Assembly: GCA_049487715.1 (NCBI GenBank)
Contig: CP150547.1
Location: 558,001-622,000, forward strand
Source of the DNA: Pycnococcus provasolii
Taxonomy: Eukaryota; Chlorophyta; Pseudoscourfieldiophyceae; Pseudoscourfieldiales
Direction of reading: 5' to 3'
DNA: 64,000 nt
Made by a program: the position numbers and the translations under genes. How positions within the stretch are numbered: the first letter of the stretch is position 1; the number at the start of each line of letters is the position of its first letter. Below the pieces are notes generated by a model. That model was given only the letters and a program-made list of their open reading frames with translations. It did no database searches and was not told the DNA's origin. Shown here in pieces: positions 28,846 to 37,359 of the stretch.

Positions 28846-29336
28846 TGTCAGTCTGTTGTTCCCGTAAAGGACGTAATAAAAAAAAACAGAGCCTTTTGCA
28901 CAGCCTTTCCCGACGGCTTGCACGGCCTGCACATCAGCCACAGGTTCTACAGTAAGTAGAGAACTACGCTGGAAACAAGTGCTTGCAAAGCGTGAAAGCG
29001 ATGGCTGGTGGACATTAGACTAAGGTAGTTTCCCACTCTGGAGATGACTGGGTTTACCCTATCATCCTGAGGCCGTGATGAGAGGGCCAGAGGGACCTGC
29101 CAGAGGGGGGGAGGTGCGAATTTGCGCATTTCTCCCCTGTTGCCTGTGGATGTGGGCGAGGAATCGGTCGGCTGGTCGAAGGGGGGAGAAAGACGGGAAG
29201 TGGAAGGGGAAGGGCACAAAGGGAGCAAAAGGTCTACCGTATGGACCTCTCGCATAGGGTGGGTGTCCCCTCACCACCCGAACCCTCCTTTTGAGTTTTG
29301 AGAGGGTTCCTGGTGGGTTCCCCAGGGGACTCCCAG

Positions 29337-29420
29337 GTTAGGGTTAGGGCTAACGAGCCGTTCGGGGTTAGGGTTAACGAGCCGTTCGGGGTTAGGGCTA
29401 ACGAGCAGTTCGGGGTTCGT
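29337..29420. repeat. Telomere-like tandem repeat upstream of ALDH6
   Basis: Three copies of a unit made of GTTAGGG(C/T)TAACGAGC plus CGTTCGGG, i.e. TTAGGG and TTCGGG hexamers separated by a spacer. Ends about 125 nt before the ATG of the ALDH6 gene. Confidence 0.85.
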
Positions 29421-29543
29421 ATTTTTCCCCGTTTTTCCTGGCCTTTGGTACGGGGTAGTTTATTTGGTGGTACCCGTAACGTCTGTTTTGTTTTTCCCAA
29501 ATCACATTATCCGCTTTTGTTATTTTCATCCTCGCGCAGCACA

Positions 29544-31169
29544 ATGGCGTTCACCTTCAGGGGATTTTATTCTTCTCCTCCTCGTCTTATTCTTCGTGTC
29601 TTCTCATCATCAGCGTCGTCATCTTCAGCGTCTTCGTCTTCATCTTCGGTTACTAAGGTTCCTCTCTTCCTTAACGGCTCCTTCCAGGACTCCACGACTT
29701 CTTCGTGGATACCTGTCACGAACCCAGCGACGAATGAAGTCATCTCGCAAGTTCCCATGTGTACACCCCAAGAATTCGAAGATGCTGTCGCTGGCGCGAA
29801 AGAAGCCGCAGCGACGTGGAGACACGTTCCCGTGTCAGCACGCCAGCGTGTCATGCTCAAGCTGCAGCAACTCATCAACGAAAACAAGGACGAACTCGCC
29901 AAGAGCATCTCACTCGAGCAGGGAAAAACCATCAGCGACGCGCACGGGGACGTGTTCCGAGGACTCGAAATCGTCGAACAGGCGTGTGCTGCAGGCTGGC
30001 TCTCCGAAGGACACTGTGTGCATAACGTCGCGCGAGGCGTCGACACCATGGCGATCCGAGAGCCGCTCGGAGTCACCGCAGGAATCTGCCCGTTCAACTT
30101 CCCCGCCATGGTGCCGCTGTGGATGTTCCCGCTCGCTGCTGCCACGGGAAACTCCATGGTGCTCAAGCCGAGCGAAAAGGATCCAGGGGCGACGATGATG
30201 CTCGCCGAGATGGCCACCGAGGCGGGGTTGCCGCCGGGCGTGCTGCAGGTGGTACACGGAGCGCACGACGTCGTGAACGCCATCTGCGACCACCCCACGA
30301 TCAAGGCTGTGTCCTTCGTCGGCGGAGATGCCGCTGGGAAGCACATCTACTCACGCGCGTGCGCGAACGGTAAGCGTGCGCAGGTGAACATGGGCGCGAA
30401 GAATCACGCTGTTGTGCTTCCGGATGCCGATCCGGAGGCCACGGCGAAGGCGCTCGCGGGCGCGGCGTTTGGTGCCGCTGGGCAGCGCTGCATGGCGATC
30501 GGCGTCATCGTCACCGTCACGGGTGGGGACATGGGCGTGCGCGATCGGCTCGTCGACAAGCTTGCCCAGCTTGGCGATAGCCTGAAGGTTGGCCCCGCGA
30601 GCGACGACGCGACGGACGTGGGGCCTCTCATTTCGCCGGAGGCAAAGCAGCGCGCTCTCGCGATTGTGGAGAAGTCCGTCGGAAGCGAGGGAGCAAAGCT
30701 CGCCCTCGACCGGCGCACTGTGGCACTCGAGCCGCCATTTGACAAGGGCAATTTCTTCGGGCCGACGATCATCACGGATGTCACTCCGGACATGACGTGC
30801 TACCGCGAAGAGATCTTTGCGCCCGCGGTGAGCGTGGTGGCAGTCAACACGCTCGACGATGCTATCAGCCTGCTGAACGCCAACCCGTACGGAAATGGGT
30901 GTGGAATCTTCACGAGCAGTGGCTCGGCTGCAAGGCACTTCGTGGCAAACGTCGACGTGGGACAGGTGGGCGTGAATGTCCCGATCCCCGTTCCCGTTCC
31001 CTACTTCAGCTTCACGGGATCGCGCGGCAGCTTCCACGGCGATCTCAACTTCTACGGCAAGAACGGCGTGGCATTTTACACGCAGTACAAGACGGTGACA
31101 TCGAACTGGAAATTCTCCGCGAGCGACGGCATGTCTGGATTGCACGGTGTGGGCGCGTCACAGTCTTGA
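29544..31169 (+). CDS. ALDH6B2: Methylmalonate-semialdehyde dehydrogenase, mitochondrial (ALDH6 family)
   Basis: 541 residues. Converts (methyl)malonate semialdehyde to propionyl-CoA/acetyl-CoA with NAD+ and CoA in valine and pyrimidine breakdown in the matrix. The first ~36 residues are Arg/Ser-rich and free of acidic residues, as in a mitochondrial presequence. The ALDH6-specific features are [18 protein letters not shown] near 188, the active-site AAGQRCMAI (catalytic Cys), [11 protein letters not shown] and the C-terminal [17 protein letters not shown], all near the family consensus. Length is close to the usual 500-540. Upstream in-frame translation is telomere-like leader sequence, so the ATG at 29544 is the start. 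No intron. High confidence in function. Confidence 0.95.
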   Translation: MAFTFRGFYSSPPRLILRVFSSSASSSSASSSSSSVTKVPLFLNGSFQDSTTSSWIPVTNPATNEVISQVPMCTPQEFEDAVAGAKEAAATWRHVPVSARQRVMLKLQQLINENKDELAKSISLEQGKTISDAHGDVFRGLEIVEQACAAGWLSEGHCVHNVARGVDTMAIREPLGVTAGICPFNFPAMVPLWMFPLAAATGNSMVLKPSEKDPGATMMLAEMATEAGLPPGVLQVVHGAHDVVNAICDHPTIKAVSFVGGDAAGKHIYSRACANGKRAQVNMGAKNHAVVLPDADPEATAKALAGAAFGAAGQRCMAIGVIVTVTGGDMGVRDRLVDKLAQLGDSLKVGPASDDATDVGPLISPEAKQRALAIVEKSVGSEGAKLALDRRTVALEPPFDKGNFFGPTIITDVTPDMTCYREEIFAPAVSVVAVNTLDDAISLLNANPYGNGCGIFTSSGSAARHFVANVDVGQVGVNVPIPVPVPYFSFTGSRGSFHGDLNFYGKNGVAFYTQYKTVTSNWKFSASDGMSGLHGVGASQS

Positions 31170-31350
31170 TCTCGATGCGCGTCATGATGATGTGTGGTAG
31201 CGAGCATACAGCAATAGGTGTTTATTTAGGCGTTAGGAGTAGCATAGAATTCATCTTTCACGGATTTCACAAAGCCTAAACCCCGAGCTGAAATCGACAA
31301 TTCCTTCTTTCGCCACGTCATTGGGAGGTCATTAAAAAACAAATTCCGCC

Positions 31351-34300
31351 ATGGCTCTGTCGCAGCAGCTTCGCGTTCGACACCAAGCAGGCTGTCGTCG
31401 CTCCCCCCTCCTCCGCAGTGGTGGTGGGTTCGTCAGAGATGTTCCAGCGGTAGCTCGAGCCTCCGCACCGTCTTCCACGTGTGGTCAATTTTCCTCGCGT
31501 CGTCGTCGTAGTAGTAGTCGTAGCGATCATCATTCCCTCATCATAAAGCAGCATGCCGTCGAGAAGGACAGTGATCTTCCAGTGGCGGGTGCTTGGCCAT
31601 CAGAAGAAGAAAAAGGAGAGTTTGTGCAGCAGCAGCAGCAGCAGCAGCAGCAAATGCTGACGCCAATGGATCTCTCGAAACTAACGCAGATGCCAATCTC
31701 GTCGACAAACGCGCGCCTGCTGGAGAACATGGGCGGCGTGGAACGAGTCGCATCAATGCTCGACGTCACGTCGCTCGACGACGGTCTGAACGACGGCGAC
31801 GACGTGGACATGCAGCGTCGTAAACTCACATTTGGAACAAATGCCGTTCCTTCGTATCCATCCAAATCGCTATTTGATTACATCGCCTCCGCCTCAAATG
31901 ACCCGACACTGCTCGCACTCATTCTGTGTGCTGTGCTCGCTCTATTTTCTGAAATCTCCACAGAAGGTTGGGCGACAGGCTGGTACGACGGCGTGGGCAT
32001 TCTTGCCGCTGTCGTCATCGTCGTGGCTGTGACGTCGTTCAACGACTGGAATCAAGAAAAACAGTTCCGCGAGCTGGACGCATTGAACAAAGATGTCTCT
32101 GTCAACGTGATTCGAAATGCCGTCCCACGGAGCATCTCGCTGTATGATCTTGTCGTGGGAGATGTCGTCGTCGTCTCGTCTGGTGACCAAATCTGCACGG
32201 ATGGCGTTGTAGTCACATCGTGCAGCCTGCTGGTAGATGAGTCCTCCATGACGGGCGAATCGGACGCTGTGGAGAAACTCCGAGAAGGCTTCCTTCTGGC
32301 TGGTACGAAGGTCCTCGATGGATACGGGACGTACCTCGTCACCGCCGTCGGCCCGTACACGGAATGGGGACGGCTCATGGCATGTGGCATCGACGTCGAC
32401 GACGCAGGTGGTCAGCTCGAAATGCTGAAGAAGAAGATGGAGGCTCGCGAGATTACGGAAGAGGAGTACGCGCAAATGAAAAAGGAGGTGGAGCAAAATT
32501 TCGTGGATGTTGGCAGAGAGACACCCTTGCAGATCCGGCTGAGCAGCCTCGCTTCTGACATTGGCAAGCTCGGCGTTGCCGTCGGCATCGCGGTGTTTGG
32601 CGTGCTTCTCGCAAGATCAGGTCTCGAGATCGCATCACGAGGTGGTGTCATCGAGCCTGACGACATCACGCAAATCCTCAAGGCGGCAGTGGTCGCAGTG
32701 ACAATCGTCGTCGTCGCCGTACCGGAGGGCCTTCCCCTCGCCGTTACGCTCAGCCTGGCTTACAGCTTGAAAGAAATGATGGCAGATCAAGCTCTGGTGC
32801 GAAACTTGAGAGCCTGCGAGACTATGGGAAGCGCGACAACCATTTGCTCCGATAAGACAGGCACGTTAACGACAAATCAGATGGTGGTGACACGAGCGAT
32901 GCTCGGCGCGTGTATCCTTGACGTGCCCTCTCCTGACGAGACGAACGGGCGATGTGACTGCTGCAACATCTCAAGCAATCTCCTGGAACTTGTGAGCGAG
33001 GGTCTATTTGCTAATGCTGAAGGAACGGTGAGCAGCTGCTCGTCGACAGATAAGACGTTCGAGGAGGAGGAGCCTGTGATTTCAGGCAAGCCAACTGAAC
33101 AGGCAATCTTACGCTTTGGTACTGTGATGATGGGCATGAGCTTCGAGTGTGCCAACGAGAATGTGGAGAAGATCAAGGTCGTTCCATTCAACAGCACAAA
33201 GAAGCGTGCGGGAACTGCAGTTCGCTCCAAGGCGACGGGTGACGTGCGCGTGTACTGGAAGGGAGCGAGCGAAATTATCCTGGGTCTGTGTGACAAGGAG
33301 ATGCTGCGCGACGGCTCGGTGAGTGAGCTGACGGAAACGCGTCGAGAGGATCTCGTCAATTTGATTGCTGACATGGCGGCGGGAACACTTCGCACGCTCT
33401 GCGTCGCGTACACGCCATGCCCTGTCGGAACTACGTTTGGCGACGACGACGATCTCCCTGACTCGGGGCTCACACTTCTTCTGCTCGTGGGCATTAAGGA
33501 TCCTTGTCGTCCTGGCGTTCCCGAGGCGGTGCTACGGTGCCAGCGCGCGGGCATCGTCGTTCGCATGGTGACTGGTGACAACAAGGCAACTGCCGAGGCG
33601 ATCGCACGCGAGTGCCACATTCTCAGTGACGACGACGACGGCGGCGTCGGCAGCGTCGGGCTGGCGGTGGAGGGGGAGGAGTTCCGCGAGATGTCTTACG
33701 CACAGCGCATTGCACGTTTCGGCCCAAAGCTCGAGAGACTACGCGTGCTCGCCCGCTCCAGTCCGTCGGACAAGTACGACCTCGTGTACATGCTTCGAAA
33801 TCTCGGCGAAGTGGTGGGCGTGACGGGCGACGGCACGAACGACGCGCGCGCTCTGAAGGAGGCTGACATCGGCCTGTCGATGGGCATCGCGGGCACGCAG
33901 GTGGCGCAGAAGTGCTCAGATATCGTCGTACTTGACGACAACTTTGCGAGCATATCCACAATCGTGCGTTGGGGACGCTCGGTGTACAGCAACATCCAAA
34001 ATTTCGTTCAGTTCCAGCTTACGGTGAACATCGTCGCGCTGACGCTGAACTTCGTCGCGGCGGTGGCAAGCGGCGAGATTCCTCTGAATGCCGTGCAGCT
34101 GCTATGGGTGAACCTCATCATGGACACGCTAGGAGCACTGGCGCTCGCGACGGAGCCTCCACGCGAGGAGCTCATGCATCGCAAGCCGTACGGTCGTACG
34201 GCACCTCTCATATCTGACGTGATGTGGCGCAATATTTCCGTGCAGGCGATCTTCCAGCTCGCCGTGCTTGGTTTTATGTACTTCGTTCTTTTCGAAGGCG

Positions 34301-34599
34301 ATCACGACGAGCACACGAACACGTTCATCTTCAACACGTTTGTGTTCATGCAGGTTTTCAACGAGATCAACGCGAGGCGTCCCGACTCTCTGAATGTGTT
34401 TGACGGCTTTTGGAAAAACAGGTACTTTGTGAGCGTATTGCTGGTGACGGTATTGTTTCAGATTCTGTTGGTGGAGAGTACATTCGGCACAGTGGTTGGT
34501 ACGACGAGCTTAACTACTAAAGAGTGGCTCACGAGTGTAGCTGTAGGTGCGTTGGCTTTGCCTGTTGCCGCCTTAGGTAAGCTGGCTTGGAGGCTCTGA
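31351..34599 (+). CDS. P-type Ca2+-ATPase, type IIB (PMCA/ACA-like)
   Basis: 1082 residues. Pumps Ca2+ out of the cytosol using ATP. Signature elements are PEGLPLAVTLSLAYS in M4 near 458, the phosphorylation site CSDKTGTLTTNQM near 500, and VTGDGTNDARALKEADIGLSMG with SDIVVLDDNF in the hinge. The C-terminal six-helix block contains QLTVNIVALTLNF and QLLWVNLIMDTLGALALAT. These are type IIB rather than SERCA (IIA). The N-terminus is unusual: about 60 residues very rich in Arg/Ser with almost no acidic residues (possible plastid or mitochondrial targeting), then a short CAG-encoded run of eight or nine Gln (31628-31654). No long C-terminal calmodulin-binding tail is present; plant ACAs carry their autoinhibitor at the N-terminus, so this region may serve that role. 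Membrane location is therefore open: plasma membrane, vacuole or plastid envelope. Confidence 0.92.
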   Translation: MALSQQLRVRHQAGCRRSPLLRSGGGFVRDVPAVARASAPSSTCGQFSSRRRRSSSRSDHHSLIIKQHAVEKDSDLPVAGAWPSEEEKGEFVQQQQQQQQQMLTPMDLSKLTQMPISSTNARLLENMGGVERVASMLDVTSLDDGLNDGDDVDMQRRKLTFGTNAVPSYPSKSLFDYIASASNDPTLLALILCAVLALFSEISTEGWATGWYDGVGILAAVVIVVAVTSFNDWNQEKQFRELDALNKDVSVNVIRNAVPRSISLYDLVVGDVVVVSSGDQICTDGVVVTSCSLLVDESSMTGESDAVEKLREGFLLAGTKVLDGYGTYLVTAVGPYTEWGRLMACGIDVDDAGGQLEMLKKKMEAREITEEEYAQMKKEVEQNFVDVGRETPLQIRLSSLASDIGKLGVAVGIAVFGVLLARSGLEIASRGGVIEPDDITQILKAAVVAVTIVVVAVPEGLPLAVTLSLAYSLKEMMADQALVRNLRACETMGSATTICSDKTGTLTTNQMVVTRAMLGACILDVPSPDETNGRCDCCNISSNLLELVSEGLFANAEGTVSSCSSTDKTFEEEEPVISGKPTEQAILRFGTVMMGMSFECANENVEKIKVVPFNSTKKRAGTAVRSKATGDVRVYWKGASEIILGLCDKEMLRDGSVSELTETRREDLVNLIADMAAGTLRTLCVAYTPCPVGTTFGDDDDLPDSGLTLLLLVGIKDPCRPGVPEAVLRCQRAGIVVRMVTGDNKATAEAIARECHILSDDDDGGVGSVGLAVEGEEFREMSYAQRIARFGPKLERLRVLARSSPSDKYDLVYMLRNLGEVVGVTGDGTNDARALKEADIGLSMGIAGTQVAQKCSDIVVLDDNFASISTIVRWGRSVYSNIQNFVQFQLTVNIVALTLNFVAAVASGEIPLNAVQLLWVNLIMDTLGALALATEPPREELMHRKPYGRTAPLISDVMWRNISVQAIFQLAVLGFMYFVLFEGDHDEHTNTFIFNTFVFMQVFNEINARRPDSLNVFDGFWKNRYFVSVLLVTVLFQILLVESTFGTVVGTTSLTTKEWLTSVAVGALALPVAALGKLAWRL
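31628..31654 (+). repeat. CAG run (poly-Gln) in Ca2+-ATPase gene
   Basis: Eight CAG codons followed by CAA, in frame in the N-terminal region of the pump. Confidence 0.8.
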
Positions 34600-35048
34600 T
34601 TCAACGCAGTGAGCAGTGAGCGACACCACGAAGTAAAGAAATCATTTCGCACAAATGGGATGATTGGGGTGACGTGGAACTTGGAAGAAGGACTGGTAAT
34701 TTTATGTAGACTTTTTACGGTCGAACGACATTGGGATTAGCGAGCGGCATTAGGGCATTAGGGTAGGAGGGCAGGGAGATTCCCCCACCGAACACTCTAC
34801 TAAGAACTAGGGTTATCATGATTAGGGCATTAGGGTAGGAGGGAGATTCCCCCACCGAACACTCTACTAAGAACTAGGGTTATGATGATTAGGGTAGTAC
34901 CGTGGTATGGAGATTCCCCCTACCGAACTAGGGTTATGATGATGATGCTTCGGGTGTTCGTTTGCCTAACCCCTAACCGCGTGCTCTCCCCTAAACCTTT
35001 ATTCTGTTATTGGACTGAGGGAGGGAGGGAGTGGTTGGTACACGCGCA
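34600..35048. other. Intergenic region between Ca2+-ATPase and transposon
   Basis: Mostly occupied by a ~67-bp satellite-like tandem repeat with TTAGGG motifs. No gene. Confidence 0.5.
34749..34943. repeat. Tandem ~67-bp repeat with TTAGGG motifs
   Basis: Copy 1 at 34749-34820, copy 2 at 34821-34887 and a shorter copy 3 at 34888-34943. Each has attagggcattaggg-like sequence, then gagattccccc(a/t)accgaac and ends aactagggttat. Related to the telomere-like arrays elsewhere. Confidence 0.85.
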
Positions 35049-35050
35049 TA

Positions 35051-35096
35051 ATAGACCCCTTGCTCCAAACCGATTCGGGGTTGGGGACGGATAAGG
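35051..35096 (+). repeat. Left terminal inverted repeat of transposon
   Basis: Outer 19 bp and inner ~25 bp blocks match the reverse complement of the right end (39213-39280). Preceded by TA. Confidence 0.9.
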
Positions 35097-35221
35097 GTAT
35101 TTGAGAGAATAATTTCGATGCGTTTGCACCATCTTCATCACTCCAAGCATCAGCAGCGTTTCATCTGAATTTAACTGAACTAACTGCGTTTCATCGGAGG
35201 CTGTCGTGCACTTTGCTGCCC

Positions 35222-36314
35222 ATGGGCATAACGAAGTTGCTGCCTGAGCTCTCGGAGTTCACAAGCACGGATGTTGACTTGAGCGTAGTGCTGAAGGCGA
35301 AGAGGGTGGTGGTAGACGCATCGGTGTGGCTCCATCAGTTTCTGTTCTACTTCGCAACAGCTACCAACCACGAGGAGGTGATAGTGGCACGTGTCGTGAG
35401 GCGTGCTCGGCGGCTGATTGAACTTGGCGCCTTCGTCATCGTGGTTCTTGACAGCATCGATACGGTCATGCCGGCCAAAGCGATAACCATCGAGGAGCGG
35501 CGGATACGTCGTGCGGAAGTTATGCTCGCGCAACTGGAGGCGAGGACTCGTCTAAACAAACCGCAGTCTCGCAGTATCACGTCACGGACAAGCTTGTGAG
35601 GCATCTCATCACCAGATTGCATCGGACGGATTCACTTATGTGGTTGCGCCTTTTGAAGAGATCATCAGATGGTGCACCTCGTCAAGGGAGGGCACGCAGA
35701 CTACGTCTTGACGGTGGACAGCGACGTAGCATCGCATGGCGTTCCTATCGTGTCACACACCGACTGGTCGACGCTTAGAGGGACGGTGGTTCACGTACAA
35801 ACTGGTGAAGCCGCCATTCGCAAAGTCGCGTTGCTGATGCCGTACACCAGCATGGGACAGAAATTTTGCACACGTTAGGTGCGTTAGTTGGTTGTGATTA
35901 CGGAGGTGAAATTGGTGTAGGATGGGCAAAGGCTTTGACATTCTTCCGCAGGTGATGTTCATGACAAGTACCCTAATGTGCTTGAAGAGAAAAGGCATTT
36001 CGGGTGGCTGGGTGTACGACATAACCACGAAAAAGTGTTGCACGCTCGACGGGTCGGAACCGTCAGAGGCGATCGTCGGCGTTCTTCCTCGGGAGACCCA
36101 AATGATCGCGCGCTCGGCCAAATCATCACCGGCGACCTGGGACCGCCATCAGCTCTTTCGAGCTGGCGACGCATGTCCGCAAGCGCTCACGTACGACATG
36201 GTGCCAAATTCGTATCTTAGCGATACACGAATCGCCTCCTCCGCCGTGACAACCAACGAGCTCAAGGCTTGGCTGCGCGTCGGGGACTTCCACTCAGTCA
36301 CGACGGAGGGATGA
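35222..36314 (+). pseudogene. XPG/FEN1-family nuclease, frameshifted (transposon cargo)
   Basis: Remains of a structure-specific 5' nuclease. The start MGITKLLPEL and the following KRVVVDASVWLHQF (first catalytic Asp) form an XPG-N domain. An XPG-I domain follows with FTYVVAPFEE and MVHLVKGGHADYVLTVDSDV (second acidic cluster), then ALVGCDYGGEIGVGWAKAL (third Asp and the helix-hairpin-helix start). These pieces lie in different frames: shifts occur near 35555, 35630, 35665 and 35875, so the present sequence cannot make the full protein. Introns do not explain the shifts because conserved residues continue across them. It probably ran on into the SWIM-containing segment downstream as one protein, but this is inferred. 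XPG nucleases are known as repair enzymes; their presence in a transposon is unusual. Confidence 0.7.
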
Positions 36315-36499
36315 CAAGTCTACGCTATTAGACATGGTACGAGGAGCGGTGCATGGAGAAGGAGCGCGCGGACAAGGGCGACGCTCGGCCTGTGCGCTTG
36401 TGTTGCACTGGCGATTGTGCGTATGCGTATTTGTTACGCACTAGCATAGTTTCTTCGTCCCATCCTAGTGCACGACAACACGACGACGCCCTTAAGAAA

Positions 36500-37330
36500 T
36501 ACGTCACCACAGCTTCGACGAATGCTTGGGAGTGTTCCGTGCGACCTTGCCGAAGGTGATGCCAATATTAAAGGAGGACGTGCTCAGGGCGCACTATCAA
36601 CACCTTCTCGACAATTCGCGAACTGGGGATATTCGAGTGATAAAGGAGGGATTCAGAAGGATCGCGACGAGGACATACCTTGATGGCTTTGGCATGATGA
36701 ATATCACAGATGAAAACTATGCCAATCATGTTGCTGTGAAACTCAAAGTGGACGCATCGATGAGGATCCTGAAACATCATGTGTACGCCGTGTTTGATGT
36801 GTCAACAACGGCGACGTGCACGCATTGCCCGCTAATCCTGCTTCGCATGAACACCAAGCGCCACCAACTATACGAAGGATAGTGGCGCTGTGGTGTTCAT
36901 GCGAAGCAGGATTGGGCGGGCAGTGCGTGCATGGGTCGTCGTTGCTACACGCGCTGCTGAATGTCAAGCGCGAGGAAAATATTGAGACGTCGCCAACTTC
37001 GAGATTATGTTGGTGGAACCAACCGTCATCATCAGTGCGATCTTTCGATGTCACGCAACCAGCGGCATGTTTACCGTTCTTCAACATCAGCATCAACGAC
37101 GATGACACGGATCGCAAAAAATCATATCAGCATCATGCGCATGGCGAAGATAGAGGGCGGGAGGTCGCTCGCCATGGGTTTCGGGTAGTGAGCCTGCCGC
37201 GCTCGAGGAGCTTAGGAATCCGTCTCCACGTGCTCGCGAAGTTGTGCACAAATTGTTCGACGAACTTAAGAAGGCGAATGGCGAGACATCGGCGTTGAAG
37301 TTACATTTGGGCGAAGATTCGATGTTACTG
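36500..37330 (+). pseudogene. SWIM zinc-finger protein segment, frameshifted (transposon cargo)
   Basis: A degenerate coding stretch in the same orientation as the XPG remnant. A readable piece at 36526-36810 (VMPILKEDVLRAHYQHLL ... VFDVSTT) leads into a SWIM zinc finger, ALWCSCEAGLGGQCVHG (CxCx7CxH), at 36886-36936. It is followed by LLHALLNVKREEN and SRLCWWNQP, the usual surroundings of SWIM fingers in transposon-encoded YqaJ-associated proteins. Stops and frame changes before 36526 and near 36820 and 37130 show it is broken. An inverted copy of the finger lies just upstream. I could not find a YqaJ nuclease core. Confidence 0.6.
36818..36930. repeat. Large inverted repeat duplicating the SWIM-finger coding sequence
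   Basis: Arms 36818-36864 and 36882-36930 (47 and 49 nt; two mismatches and two 1-nt gaps) around a 17-nt centre. The right arm encodes the SWIM finger; the left arm is its reverse complement. Confidence 0.9.
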
Positions 37331-37359
37331 ATGATTCATGAAAAGCTAATGATCATTCA

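Larger units (their letters stand above)
28066..29543. other. Divergent intergenic region upstream of CW and ALDH6 genes
   Basis: About 1.5 kb. Contains 7-bp tandem repeats (agatgtc, 28805-28840) and, 125-210 nt before the ALDH6 start, a telomere-like 29-bp tandem repeat. No gene found; the open frames here have no recognisable homologue. Confidence 0.5.
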
